This document shows positions 46,203 through 55,195 of a DNA stretch of 64,000 nt, in pieces. Position 1 is the first letter of the stretch. Every line of letters starts with the position of its first letter. This stretch comes from an uncultured Desulfatiglans sp. Its GTDB lineage: Bacteria > Desulfobacterota > DSM-4660 > Desulfatiglandales > Desulfatiglandaceae. Location: contig LR026961.1 of assembly GCA_900498135.1 (NCBI GenBank), positions 2,248,628 through 2,312,627 of the forward strand, in the 5' to 3' direction. The notes below the pieces were generated by a model that made no database searches, was not told the origin of the DNA, and worked only from the letters and a program-made list of their open reading frames with translations. A program made the position numbers and the translations under genes.

Positions 46203-47015
46203 TCATGTTGCAGCTGCAGGGCCTTTCCCCTGAGCGTGCCTTCGAAGAAACTGACGAACGAATTTGAGCGTTTGAAGCAGGGCCGCTTCTTCGTGCAGTT
46301 CCAAGACCCACCAGGTGCAGAGCTGGAGCCGGCTCACGAGCGCCAGGCGATCTTCGAGGTCATCTGTTCTCGAGGGTGGCAGATGCCCCTGGCTGGTTTC
46401 CTTGTGGTAGACGTGGACGTTCAGAAACCGCTCGGGGTGGGGGCTGACGAAGTCTTCAATGTCAAAGATTTGGGATTTGATCGAAGGGCTTACCTGGGCA
46501 TGCCCGATGTCGAGTGTGCCCCAGGCGCCTGACTTGCGGATCAGCTTTTCGTAGAGGTCAGGCCTGCTGGTCCACCCCCAGGCGAGGTTTTCAAGGCAGA
46601 TCTTCACGTTCAGGGCGCTGGCGATCTGAACCAGCTTGGTGAGGCGGCGGATGGTCCGGTCCCAGGATAGGTGATGGGTGGTGTTGCGTCCAAGCCCTAT
46701 GTGAAGAGTCAAAAAATGGCCGTTCATTTTGGATACGATTCGGGACAGGTGTTGAAAGAGGATCATGGCGTTTTTGGCCCTTTCCTCATCGACATCACCC
46801 AGATCGGTCTTGTGAAATGCACAGTGGTAACGCACTTCCAAGGGGGCCAACCCTTCGATCGAGCGGAACAGCGCCGATTCTTCCGCTGGGGTTTGCGGCA
46901 GGTTCTCGGGGGTGAAACTCCAATCGATGCCGTCGAAACCGTGTTCGAGGGCGAACGTCTTCAGGCGGGGGATATCCGCAATCAGATTGCAGCAGGCCAG
47001 TTTTGGTGAAAACAT
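46203..47015 (-). CDS. TIM-barrel sugar isomerase / AP-endonuclease-2 family protein
   Basis: A 270-residue protein of the xylose-isomerase-like TIM-barrel superfamily. Likely metal-binding residues are in HCAFHKTDLGD, LTLHIGLG, ICLENLAW and TLDIGHAQVS. Members range from sugar isomerases to endonuclease IV; here neither is specified. The start is ATG 47015 with AAAGG upstream. It lies 153 bases upstream of purD, same strand. Confidence 0.65.
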   Translation of the reverse strand: MFSPKLACCNLIADIPRLKTFALEHGFDGIDWSFTPENLPQTPAEESALFRSIEGLAPLEVRYHCAFHKTDLGDVDEERAKNAMILFQHLSRIVSKMNGHFLTLHIGLGRNTTHHLSWDRTIRRLTKLVQIASALNVKICLENLAWGWTSRPDLYEKLIRKSGAWGTLDIGHAQVSPSIKSQIFDIEDFVSPHPERFLNVHVYHKETSQGHLPPSRTDDLEDRLALVSRLQLCTWWVLELHEEAALLQTLKFVRQFLRRHAQGKGPAAAT

Positions 47016-47102
47016 GGAAAAACCTTTTGTTGATTCAGTTTCAGTTCGGAAGCAAGGTAAGAGGTCATTCGAACACGCCGCTCGATTTGAATGTTCGATC
47101 TC

Positions 47103-47326
47103 GTTTCCGCCCCGAGATGGTCTTCTTGGCCCATCTCGGCATCAATCCGCCCCCTTGTTTGTGGGCGATCTACATGTCGACTCCGCACAAACGCTTCGTT
47201 TTCTTGATCTTGGCCAAACCAGGACCCGCCGCGAAGCGGTGGGACGAAGGACCCGAAGGGCGTGTAAATGAATCCTCATTTCCGGATTGGAAACTGAGTC
47301 CTACCGGAAAATCATTTCCGGATGGA
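47103..47326 (+). repeat. Dispersed intergenic repeat, copy I
   Basis: Forward copy with one hairpin module (CCCGCCGCGAAGCGGTGGG; GGACCCGAAGGGCGTG). The left end is diverged (GTTTCCGCCCCGAGATGG), the right end (ATTTCCGGATTGGAAAC, then the tail ATTTCCGGATGG) is conserved. The inner palindrome reads GCGATCTACATGTCGA. It lies between two minus-strand genes. Confidence 0.85.
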
Positions 47327-47397
47327 GACGATCTAAACGATGGATTTGGCAGCGATCGCAGATTGGGTCGACCCCCTGCCTTCTTGATCTCATAAGC

Positions 47398-47640
47398 CTA
47401 TTGGTTACGTTCTGAGTCTTCCGAGGCCGCCGCTGCCTTAAGATCGGCCAGGAGCGCATCCAGGTCAAGACGGTATTTTTCCGCCATGCCTCGAATCGTT
47501 TCGAAAAGAGCCTCGCAACAGAGGCAGACGCCGGCTTTCTGATCATAACGTCTGAAAACAGCCTCCGTCTCACGATGCCTGGAGATGACATCCAGGACAA
47601 CCATGTCGGAGCGGATCGGATCATGCATCCTATTCACCAT
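47398..47640 (-). CDS. DUF1858-like small disulfide/redox protein
   Basis: An 80-residue protein. The layout DMVVLDVISRHRETEAVFRR, then CLCC and FETIRGMAEKYRLDLDALLA, resembles the DUF1858/ScdA-N domain found in hybrid-cluster-associated disulfide proteins. The cysteine triplet CLCC replaces the more usual CxGC. Start ATG 47640 is plausible; an internal ATG at 47628 is possible. Function is not established. Confidence 0.65.
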   Translation of the reverse strand: MVNRMHDPIRSDMVVLDVISRHRETEAVFRRYDQKAGVCLCCEALFETIRGMAEKYRLDLDALLADLKAAAASEDSERNQ

Positions 47641-48635
47641 GTATTCGTTGCCGCGGACCTGGAACTTACGCCTCCCACGCGCGCGAACGTTGATGTTGAG
47701 GTGACTGCACCCACGCCATTATAAGGGAGATTATCCTTTTCAGTCTTTTATATAAAGCGCCATTTGCCTGGCAGCGCCGTTTTCCTCGAGAAATATCTTT
47801 TGCTGAGTTGGCCGGCGCCACCCAGCGGGTTTGCTCCTGCAAGGCCGATGGGAACCCCTCATGCGCAGCCTTTTGATCATCTTTCTCCACTGTGGCATCC
47901 TTCAGCACAGAGTTGTTCCAAGGATTTCGAAGGTTTTCTTCAGGAGATTTTTGCTTGCCCTATGCAAGAGGCTCTCTCAACACACCGATAAGCTACCCTT
48001 CCCGGCCCGCATTTGTTGAAGGGCTTGATTTTCTTGCGGTTGGTCGATAAACCCTTTCTCAGACTCGAGAGGGTGCCGGGGTCGGCCATCCGGTTTCAGC
48101 CGGGCAGGGGTCGGAAGGCGGGGTTGCAGAAACTTGCCTCTATCCCTAACATTAAAAATAGGCATATGGGGAAAAGGTTTCAATGAGCGGTTCTACATCG
48201 CGTCAAAACGTTCTCAATCGGTCGGTCGCCTTTTTCCTCGTTTTTTGATCTTCGCATGGGGAGAAATGGATCTTCGATATGCCCACCCTTGGATTGTGCC
48301 CTGCCAGGCGTCGAAAACCGCTCGTGTGCATTTTCCGACCATCCTTCCCCACCGGGTTCCCGTCTATGCAGGGTCGTTCCCGGTATTTTGCAGGTCTTCA
48401 CCAGGTGGTTATTCCTCAGCCTCTGAAAGACAGCGGGTTTTTCAAAGGGCCGGCAGGGGAAGGCATGTTGATTTTTCATTTTTTGGGGAAAAAGGTTTTG
48501 TTCTCGGAAAACGATCGCTTGTGCGCGCCCAGATCCGGATCGATGATATGGAGCAGCGCTTCTTTTTGAGAGGCACGGGTTCTTCCAATGAGGATCGAGG
48601 GTTTGTCGAGCGACGGGTAAAGGGAGGAGACACGG
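47641..48635. other. Nearly 1 kb without a convincing gene
   Basis: Both strands carry short open frames, including a 181-codon one at 48134-48679, but their products have no recognised domain, biased composition and no good ribosome site. No copy of the dispersed repeat is present. The sequence has a lower GC part near 47700-47780 that may hold a promoter. Confidence 0.45.
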
Positions 48636-49325
48636 ATGAGGGCGGTCATTCTGTACGACAACACGGCGGCGCTCCCTGATGTGGAAGCGGATTGGGGCTT
48701 TGCATGTTTTCTGGAAACCGGAGGGAAAAAGATCCTGTTCGATACCGGTGCAGATGGGCGTATTCTGATGAACAACATGCGTCTGTGTGGTGTCGAGCCC
48801 GCCGAGGTGGACATGGTGTTTATATCGCACGCCCACTGGGATCACACCGGCGGCCTGGAAACATTCATATCGATCAGGCCATGCCCTGTGTTCGCGCCTG
48901 TTTCGGCGCTGCATCCGAGGGCGCCCCGGGATTTCGTTCCGGTCAGCGGTGCATTGCGGATCGACGAGTATCTCTACTCGACGGGGGAACTTGCCGGGAT
49001 CGAGCAAAGCCTCGTCGTCGAAGAGGATGGGTGGCTGTACGTGGTGGTCGGGTGTTCTCACCCCGGTGTGTCTGTGATTCTCGATGAGGCCGTGCGGCGA
49101 GGCCCCGTCTGCGGGATCCTTGGGGGGCTTCATGACTGCAGGGATTTCGACCGGCTAGCTGCGCTCGATTGGATTTGTGGCACGCATTGCACCTTTTATC
49201 AAGACGAGATGAGGGCGATTCTAGGTTCAAAGTTCATTTCTGGCGGGGTGGGCAGGGAGTTGATAATATCGTGGGCCCACTGCAAGGCCGGCACCGTCTC
49301 GCCCGCGGGGGCCCCGGTGGCCTGA
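48636..49325 (+). CDS. MBL-fold metallohydrolase
   Basis: A 229-residue metallo-beta-lactamase-fold protein. The zinc motif FISHAHWDHTGG is intact, with upstream LFDTGADG and the later GCSHPG and GGLHD histidines. It resembles the group annotated as dihydropterin-6-yl-methyl-aminobenzene phosphate synthase in archaea and anaerobes. ATG follows AAAGGGAGGAG. The next gene, a J-domain protein, starts 42 bases on, so they may be co-transcribed. Confidence 0.82.
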   Translation: MRAVILYDNTAALPDVEADWGFACFLETGGKKILFDTGADGRILMNNMRLCGVEPAEVDMVFISHAHWDHTGGLETFISIRPCPVFAPVSALHPRAPRDFVPVSGALRIDEYLYSTGELAGIEQSLVVEEDGWLYVVVGCSHPGVSVILDEAVRRGPVCGILGGLHDCRDFDRLAALDWICGTHCTFYQDEMRAILGSKFISGGVGRELIISWAHCKAGTVSPAGAPVA

Positions 49326-49367
49326 GGCAGGCAAGCAAACAGAAACGGAGAGAAAAAGGAGCACCTA

Positions 49368-50393
49368 TTGTATCTCAGACGCACCTATCGTCAGGGGGTC
49401 TTCGAATATGCGATTGCAGAATCCTTCGAGGTGGGCGGGGTTTGGCAGCACCGGGAACTCTACCACCTGGGAGAGGACCCGGGCTTGTTCATCGAGTATC
49501 CGGGAGGCAACAGCTTCTATATCAATGAAGATCTCGAGAGGGATCTGGAGCGGGCCGATGTGAGCTTTACGGCCGATGAACTCGAAAGGCTCTTCCTTCC
49601 TTTTCTGGACCCGGATATCCGGCGGGTGGTCGATCTTTTCGACCGGGGAGGCCGGAGCTCCAGAGGCGGACGCACATATTCGTCCCAGGAAATGGATACG
49701 CTTCAAAAAGAGCTGCACTCGTTCGACAAACGCAGACTCCACTATCTGCGCTGCGGCCGCGTGGACATCGGTAACCTCGAGGGAAAAAGCTGGAAATTTT
49801 TGAATGTTCTTCTCGAGAAAAGCCGGGACGAGATCGAGCATATCTTCGAGGATATGGAAAGGCAGCTGCCGGAACGCGAGATCCGTGCCTACCTGTTTAC
49901 GGCCCTGCATCTCCAGACCCATTTCAGCCATCTCATCAGCCGCAATTATCCCGGAATGCTGGACCCGGAGCGGGTGGATCATTTTTTCCTCGAGGACCTT
50001 TGCCGACTCAACCGGGATACAGGCTTCTTCCGCGGGGTGCAGCGTGATGACCAAAACCTCCTCCATCCCTACCTGGCACGCTATGTCATGCTGTATTTCG
50101 ACCAGGGGTGGGATCCTCACAGCGTATGGGACGAAGATATCCAGGATTTCATCAGCCGCCACAGAATGTACGGGTCCCGGCCTTCGGGCGCGCATGGCCT
50201 GAGCCCGGAGGAGTTAGGGGCGTGCCGGGAACTCGGTTTGGAGCCTCAGGCCTTCCGGACCATGGGCAGAGCAGAGGTGGTGCAAACGTATCGAAGGAAG
50301 GCCATTCAGGTCCATCCGGATACCGGCGGAGACCACGAGACCTTCGTCCGGATCAAAGAGGCCTACGAATGCCTCATCCGTTTGAAGCATTGA
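49368..50393 (+). CDS. Protein with C-terminal J domain
   Basis: A 341-residue protein. Only the last 65 residues are recognisable: a J domain with the HPD motif (VVQTYRRKAIQVHPDTGGDH). The N-terminal 275 residues are charged and aromatic-rich (YLRRTYRQGVFEYAIAESFE) and unknown. The placement of a J domain at the C-terminus indicates a client-specific DnaK adaptor. TTG 49368 follows AAAAAGGAG. Confidence 0.72.
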   Translation: MYLRRTYRQGVFEYAIAESFEVGGVWQHRELYHLGEDPGLFIEYPGGNSFYINEDLERDLERADVSFTADELERLFLPFLDPDIRRVVDLFDRGGRSSRGGRTYSSQEMDTLQKELHSFDKRRLHYLRCGRVDIGNLEGKSWKFLNVLLEKSRDEIEHIFEDMERQLPEREIRAYLFTALHLQTHFSHLISRNYPGMLDPERVDHFFLEDLCRLNRDTGFFRGVQRDDQNLLHPYLARYVMLYFDQGWDPHSVWDEDIQDFISRHRMYGSRPSGAHGLSPEELGACRELGLEPQAFRTMGRAEVVQTYRRKAIQVHPDTGGDHETFVRIKEAYECLIRLKH

Positions 50394-50585
50394 TGGGTTT
50401 CGATCCGGAAATGGTGGTTGAACGCGGCCGTATGGCCGATCCGGGAAAAGGGTTTTGTCCGATGGAGCGAAGAGCAGATTTTTATGTGGAGGCGCTTGCT
50501 GATGGAGGCAGAGGGCGTTAAGGAGGACCGGACTCAAGATGATAAAACATGAACGCCCAGCGCCTAACGGAAAGAGAGCCGGACG

Positions 50586-51971
50586 ATGAGCAGCCGCGCC
50601 CATGAGAAACAGACCGAGATCATCCTGGACAGCATCGCGGACGGGGTCTTTACGGTGGATGCCCAATGGCGGATTACCTCCTTCAACCGCAGCGCCGAAA
50701 AAATAACGGGCATTCCCAGGGAAGAGGCCCTCGGGAGGCATTGCTGGGACGTATTCAGGGCCAGCATCTGTGAAAGCGAGTGTTCGCTGCGTCGAACCAT
50801 GGAGACCGGCCGGCCGGTGTTGAACCAGACGATTTTCATCGTGAATTCCGCCGGGGATCGGATCCCGGTCAGCATCTCGACGGCCTTGCTCCGGGAGGAT
50901 GGACGCGTCATCGGCGGAGTGGAAAGCTTCAGAGACCTGAGCGTGGTCGAGGAACTCCGCAAGGAGCTCAAGGGCCGGCAGTCCTTTTTCGATATCATCA
51001 GCAAAAACAAAGAGATGCAGCGTCTCTTCGGGGTGCTGGAGCAGGTCTCGGAGAGTGATGCCACGGTCCTTCTCGTGGGCGAAAGCGGGACGGGCAAGGA
51101 ATTGTTCGCCAAGGCCATCCACTCGTTGAGTCCGCGGAGAAACGGTCCGATGGTCGCCCTGAATTGCGCGGCTTTGCCGGACAGTCTGCTCGAGTCGGAG
51201 CTGTTCGGTTATGAGGCCGGTGCGTTTACGGATGCGAAGAAGGACAAGCCCGGACGGCTGGCGCTGGCGGAGGGGGGGACCCTTTTTCTGGACGAGATAG
51301 GAGATGTGTCGCCCGCCCTTCAAGTGCGCCTGCTGCGTGTCCTGCAGGAAAAGACCTATGAGCCTCTTGGGGGGACCACTTCCCGCAGGGCTGACGTGCG
51401 GATCGTCGCAGCCACGAACCGGGAACTGGAGGAACTGGTGCGCGAGGGCCGGTTCCGGCAGGATCTCTATTACCGTATCAACGTGATAAAGCTGCGTCTG
51501 CCGCCGCTGCGAAGCCGCAAAGAGGACATCCCCCTGCTGGTCGAGTTCTTCATCAAGAAGTTCAACCGCCTTTCCGGCAAGGAGATCCAAGGCCTTTCGC
51601 CAGAGGTGCTGCCCATTCTGATGGCGCACCATTTCCCTGGTAATATCAGAGAATTGGAGAACATCATCGAGTATGCCACGGTTGTGTGCAAATCTGGTTT
51701 CATAGGGCTCGAGCATCTGCCGGAATATCTGTTCCCGCGCAAGTGGCGGGCTCGGGACAATCGCTCGCAGAAGACCTTCGATCCGGATATGTCGTTCGAG
51801 GACATGGAGCGGAGCTTCATCCTGACGGCCCTCCGGGAAAAGAACTGGAGCCGGAAGGAGACGGCACAAAGACTCGGCATGCATCCGTCCACCCTCTGGC
51901 GAAAGATGATCAAGCTGAAGATCGATGCACCGCATCAACGAGGGAAACGGGACTTCCCCAAGGCCGAGTAG
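50586..51971 (+). CDS. PAS-domain sigma-54 transcriptional activator
   Basis: A 461-residue activator. An N-terminal PAS domain (ILDSIADGVFTVDAQWRITS) contains cysteines in RHCWDVFRASICESECSLRR, which may bind a metal or sense redox. AAA+ has Walker A GESGTGKE and Walker [10 protein letters not shown], but the sigma-54 contact loop is GAFTDA in place of GAFTGA. The Fis helix-turn-helix is at the C-terminus (KETAQRLGMHPSTLWRKMIK). No receiver domain. The catabolic operon downstream starts 330 bases away. Confidence 0.9.
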   Translation: MSSRAHEKQTEIILDSIADGVFTVDAQWRITSFNRSAEKITGIPREEALGRHCWDVFRASICESECSLRRTMETGRPVLNQTIFIVNSAGDRIPVSISTALLREDGRVIGGVESFRDLSVVEELRKELKGRQSFFDIISKNKEMQRLFGVLEQVSESDATVLLVGESGTGKELFAKAIHSLSPRRNGPMVALNCAALPDSLLESELFGYEAGAFTDAKKDKPGRLALAEGGTLFLDEIGDVSPALQVRLLRVLQEKTYEPLGGTTSRRADVRIVAATNRELEELVREGRFRQDLYYRINVIKLRLPPLRSRKEDIPLLVEFFIKKFNRLSGKEIQGLSPEVLPILMAHHFPGNIRELENIIEYATVVCKSGFIGLEHLPEYLFPRKWRARDNRSQKTFDPDMSFEDMERSFILTALREKNWSRKETAQRLGMHPSTLWRKMIKLKIDAPHQRGKRDFPKAE

Positions 51972-52131
51972 GTTCGAAGATCCCTCCACATTTACTGCAA
52001 TTCCATTACGGGATCGCCTTCCCGATCAGATGATTTCTTTGATCCTTCATTAAAAATCCTCCCCTCCGCTTCTTGCGGGATGTCGGGATCTGTTTTCAGC
52101 CTACCGCCGGCATCGTCGAACGAAAAAAAGC

Positions 52132-52158
52132 TTGACATTCGCGAAAAAACCCTATAAC
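52132..52158 (+). promoter_or_regulatory. Candidate sigma-70 promoter of the acyl-CoA operon
   Basis: TTGACA (52132-52137) and TATAAC (52153-52158) are separated by 15 bases, slightly short of optimal. It lies about 145 bases upstream of the acyl-CoA dehydrogenase gene, with an operator-like palindrome immediately downstream. Confidence 0.55.
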
Positions 52159-52159
52159 G

Positions 52160-52177
52160 ATACTGACCGTTTAGTAT
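52160..52177. promoter_or_regulatory. Operator-like palindrome (TetR-type candidate)
   Basis: ATACTGACCGTTTAGTAT: 14 of 18 positions agree with its reverse complement, ATACT/AGTAT arms being perfect. It overlaps the probable transcription start of the acyl-CoA operon. A TetR-family gene lies at the end of the same block (63160), so it is a natural candidate binder, which is inference. Confidence 0.5.
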
Positions 52178-52301
52178 TTTTATTGGCCGGGGGGTGAGTG
52201 CGTTGTTTGCCCCCGTGCAGCCAGTTTTTCCACCCTTTTATTCATTTCTCAGGATGCGGTTATGTGGCCGCTGATCAAGATTCGCGTCGAAAGGAGCAAA
52301 T

Positions 52302-53450
52302 ATGAACTTCGAACTGAGCAAGGAGCAGAAGGATATCAAGAAAGCTGCACGCGAGTTCGCAGAAGGCGAGATCCGTGAGGTGGCCAAGGAATATGACCGC
52401 CGTGAGGAGTTTCCGAAGGATCTTTGGCGGAAGGCCTGCGAGCTGGGCTTCGTAGGGGTTTACATCAAGGAGGAGAACGGGGGGGCGGATCTCGGGTTGC
52501 TGGAGTACTGCTTGATCACGGAGGAATTCTGGCGGGTTGATCCCGGGTGCGGTTGTGTGCTCCTGTCCTCTTTTGGTGCGGAAACCCTGCAAAACCATGG
52601 GACGAAGGAGCAGAAAGAGAAATATCTTCCTCCGATTCCTGCGGGGGAAGCCATCATGGGCACGGCGGTCACGGAGCCGGATGCGGGCAGCGATATCTTC
52701 GGTGTGAGGACGACAGCCGTCAAAGATGGCGAGGATTACGTCATTAACGGATCGAAGATCTTTATCACGAACGGCACCATCGCCGATTATCTAGCGGTTT
52801 TCTGCTTGACGGATCCGGATGCCAAAAACCGCTATGGCCGTTATTCCATGATCATGATGGAGACCGATCGCGCTGGGTTCGGGGCCTCGAAGATCAAAGG
52901 CAAGCTCGGGATCCGCGCTTCGGATACCGCCGAACTGTCCTTCAGCGATGTGCGGGTTCCGGCCGGAAATCTCATCGGGGGTCAAGAGGGAAATGGCTTC
53001 GAGCAGATCATGGAACTCTTCAATATGAATCGTGTCGTTGCGGCCTCTCAAGGGGTGGGCGTGGGGCAGGGCGCGCTGGATCAGACCATCGCCCATGTCA
53101 AGAAGCGCCAAGCCTTCGGTAGCGCCATCGGAAAATTTCAGGCCGTCCAGTTCAAATTGGCTGAAATGGCGACCATGGTGGAGGCGGCGCGCGTGTTGAC
53201 CTATCAGGCTGCCTGGCTTTTGGACCATGGCAAGACGGATCCGAAACTCATCGCGATGGCTAAGTGGCTATCCGGCGAGACAGGCGTCCGTGTGACCGAC
53301 GATGCCCTTCAGCTGCACGGCGGCTATGGCTACATCAATGAGTATGACATTGAACGATTTTACCGGGACGCCAAGATCGTCGAGATTTATGAAGCGACCA
53401 AGGAAATGGAGAAAAACACGATAGCCCGGCAGCTTTTGGGAAGGTTTTAA
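52302..53450 (+). CDS. Acyl-CoA dehydrogenase
   Basis: A 382-residue FAD enzyme that oxidises acyl-CoA to enoyl-CoA. MGTAVTEPDAGSD and FITNGTIADYL are FAD-binding motifs; the catalytic base is the Glu in IVEIYEATKE near the C-terminus; ALQLHGGYGYINEYDIERF matches the family. Electrons should go to ETF, not encoded in the window. Starts at ATG after AAAGGAGC. First gene of a beta-oxidation run. Confidence 0.93.
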   Translation: MNFELSKEQKDIKKAAREFAEGEIREVAKEYDRREEFPKDLWRKACELGFVGVYIKEENGGADLGLLEYCLITEEFWRVDPGCGCVLLSSFGAETLQNHGTKEQKEKYLPPIPAGEAIMGTAVTEPDAGSDIFGVRTTAVKDGEDYVINGSKIFITNGTIADYLAVFCLTDPDAKNRYGRYSMIMMETDRAGFGASKIKGKLGIRASDTAELSFSDVRVPAGNLIGGQEGNGFEQIMELFNMNRVVAASQGVGVGQGALDQTIAHVKKRQAFGSAIGKFQAVQFKLAEMATMVEAARVLTYQAAWLLDHGKTDPKLIAMAKWLSGETGVRVTDDALQLHGGYGYINEYDIERFYRDAKIVEIYEATKEMEKNTIARQLLGRF

Positions 53451-53460
53451 GGAGGGGACA

Positions 53461-54348
53461 ATGGCGCTTAAAAAAGTCGGGATCCTTGGATGCGGGGCCA
53501 TGGGGTCAGGCATTGTACAGGTGGTGCTTCAAGGCGGATATGAGGTGATCGTCAGGGAAATGGATCAGGAAGCCTTGGCGAGCGGGGTAAGCAATGTCAA
53601 TGCTTCCCTTGAAAAGTTGGTTAAAAAGGAGCGCTTGACGCAGGAGCAGAAGGCTGACCTGATCAAGCATCTCAAGGGGACACTGGAGTTGGAGGATTTG
53701 GCGGATTGCGACCTGATTATCGAGGCTGTTTTCGAAGACCTCGAGACCAAGAACGCACTTTTCAAGGTGCTGGATGGGTGCTGTAGGGCGGACACGATAT
53801 TCTCCACCAACACGTCGTCGTTGTCTGTCACCAGGATGGCGGCGGAGACCAGCAGAAAGGAGCGTTTTGCAGGGCTCCATTTTTTTTATCCAGCCCCGGT
53901 GATGCCCCTCGTCGAGATCATCAAGACCATTTCCTTGGCCCCGGAAGTGCTGCAGGAGCTTCAGACGTTCGCAAAAAACCTGAAGAAGTTCCCCATTGTG
54001 GCCAAGGATAACGCAGGATTTATCGTCAACCTTCTGCTGACCCCTTTTTTGCTGGATGCGATTCGCGCTGTAGGGAACTCGGTTGCCGGCGTGACGGACA
54101 TCGATGCAGGGATCAAGCTTGGCCTTGGCCATCCAGTCGGACCGTTGATGCTCGCGGATATGATCGGTCTGAATCTGATTTGCAAGGCGGCCGATACGAT
54201 GTTCGAAGAGTACAAGGATTCTCGTTACGCGCCGCCGCCGCTTCTCAGGAAAATGGTGATTATGGGATATCATGGTCTGAAAACCGGCAAGGGCTTTTAT
54301 GACTGGTCCGATTCGAAGAATCCTGTGCCGGTCCAATTGGATTTCTAA
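53461..54348 (+). CDS. 3-hydroxyacyl-CoA dehydrogenase
   Basis: A 295-residue NAD enzyme. Rossmann motif GILGCGAMGSGIVQ, catalytic histidine in GLHFFYPAPVMPLVEI, and KDNAGFIVN are all present. It is short like the single-domain Hbd type. It starts 10 bases after the dehydrogenase stop. It oxidises the hydroxyacyl-CoA made by the following hydratase. Confidence 0.93.
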   Translation: MALKKVGILGCGAMGSGIVQVVLQGGYEVIVREMDQEALASGVSNVNASLEKLVKKERLTQEQKADLIKHLKGTLELEDLADCDLIIEAVFEDLETKNALFKVLDGCCRADTIFSTNTSSLSVTRMAAETSRKERFAGLHFFYPAPVMPLVEIIKTISLAPEVLQELQTFAKNLKKFPIVAKDNAGFIVNLLLTPFLLDAIRAVGNSVAGVTDIDAGIKLGLGHPVGPLMLADMIGLNLICKAADTMFEEYKDSRYAPPPLLRKMVIMGYHGLKTGKGFYDWSDSKNPVPVQLDF

Positions 54349-54398
54349 TCCCGTCGAATAACTTATCGGATCATTTTTTCATTCCGAAGGGGATTCAC

Positions 54399-55184
54399 AT
54401 GAATGAAGCGGAAATACTGCTCGATAAGGATCAAGGCATTTGGACGATTACCTTAAATCGCCCTTCGCATATGAACAGTTTCAATAAGACTGCGCTCCAA
54501 AGTTTGGCTGAGTATCTCCGCCTTGCAAAAGAGAGCACGGACTGTTCTGTCGTCGTTATAACGGGGCAGGGGCCGAAGGCTTTCAGCAGCGGCGCTGATG
54601 TCCATACCTTCCTCGAGGAGAAAAAGCAGGCGCTCGGGATAGATTGGTCCAAGTTGGGACAGAATGTCTTCGCCATGCTCGACGAGATCGGCAAACCCTC
54701 AATAGCGGCGATCAACGGGATCGCGTTCGGCGGGGCGTTCGAACTCGCCTTGGCCTGCACCTTTCGCATTGCCTCGGAAGAGGCCCGGTTTAGTTTTCCG
54801 GAAATCAATCTGGGTTTTATCCCCGGCTGGGGAGGGACCCAGCGGGCCACGCGGCTGCTCGGGCCTGCGGTCGCATTGGAATTGATCCTCACCGGTTCCG
54901 TGATCGATGCCTCTAGAGCCTTGGCTTTGGGGATTGTCAGTCAGGTGGTTCCAGGTGACCGCCTCATGGAAACGGCCCGTGAGTTTGCGCTGAAGATGGT
55001 CGGGAAGCCTCCGCTGGCGATCCGTTTTGCATTGGAAGCCGTGCACGCGGGGCTGGATGTGCCATTGAAAGAGGGTTTGAAACTGGAGGGAGGCCTCGCG
55101 GCCATGGCTGTTCTCAGCGAGGATGCCCAGGAAGGCATCAAGGCGTTTTTTGAGAAGAGAAAACCTGTATTCCGAGGGTGTTGA
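54399..55184 (+). CDS. Enoyl-CoA hydratase
   Basis: A 261-residue crotonase-family enzyme. The oxyanion hole segment KAFSSGADV is clear. Both catalytic glutamates are in place: GGAFELALAC and PEINLGFIPGWGGTQR. It should therefore be a true hydratase. It lies 50 bases after hbd and seven bases before the thiolase start region. Confidence 0.92.
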   Translation: MNEAEILLDKDQGIWTITLNRPSHMNSFNKTALQSLAEYLRLAKESTDCSVVVITGQGPKAFSSGADVHTFLEEKKQALGIDWSKLGQNVFAMLDEIGKPSIAAINGIAFGGAFELALACTFRIASEEARFSFPEINLGFIPGWGGTQRATRLLGPAVALELILTGSVIDASRALALGIVSQVVPGDRLMETAREFALKMVGKPPLAIRFALEAVHAGLDVPLKEGLKLEGGLAAMAVLSEDAQEGIKAFFEKRKPVFRGC

Positions 55185-55195
55185 AGGAGGAACAC

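Noticed and set aside
47666..47908. 80-codon minus-strand frame
   Set aside because: No start context, no domain, and composition like spacer DNA.
48134..48679. 181-codon frame before the MBL gene
   Set aside because: Biased, unrecognised product, no ribosome site, overlaps the well-supported MBL start.
49177..49192. TGGCACGCATTGC as a sigma-54 promoter
   Set aside because: The GG to GC spacing is eight, not ten, and it lies inside the MBL coding sequence.
50214..51989. 591-codon frame antisense to the sigma-54 activator
   Set aside because: Same effect of high GC in the real gene on the other strand; no recognisable protein.
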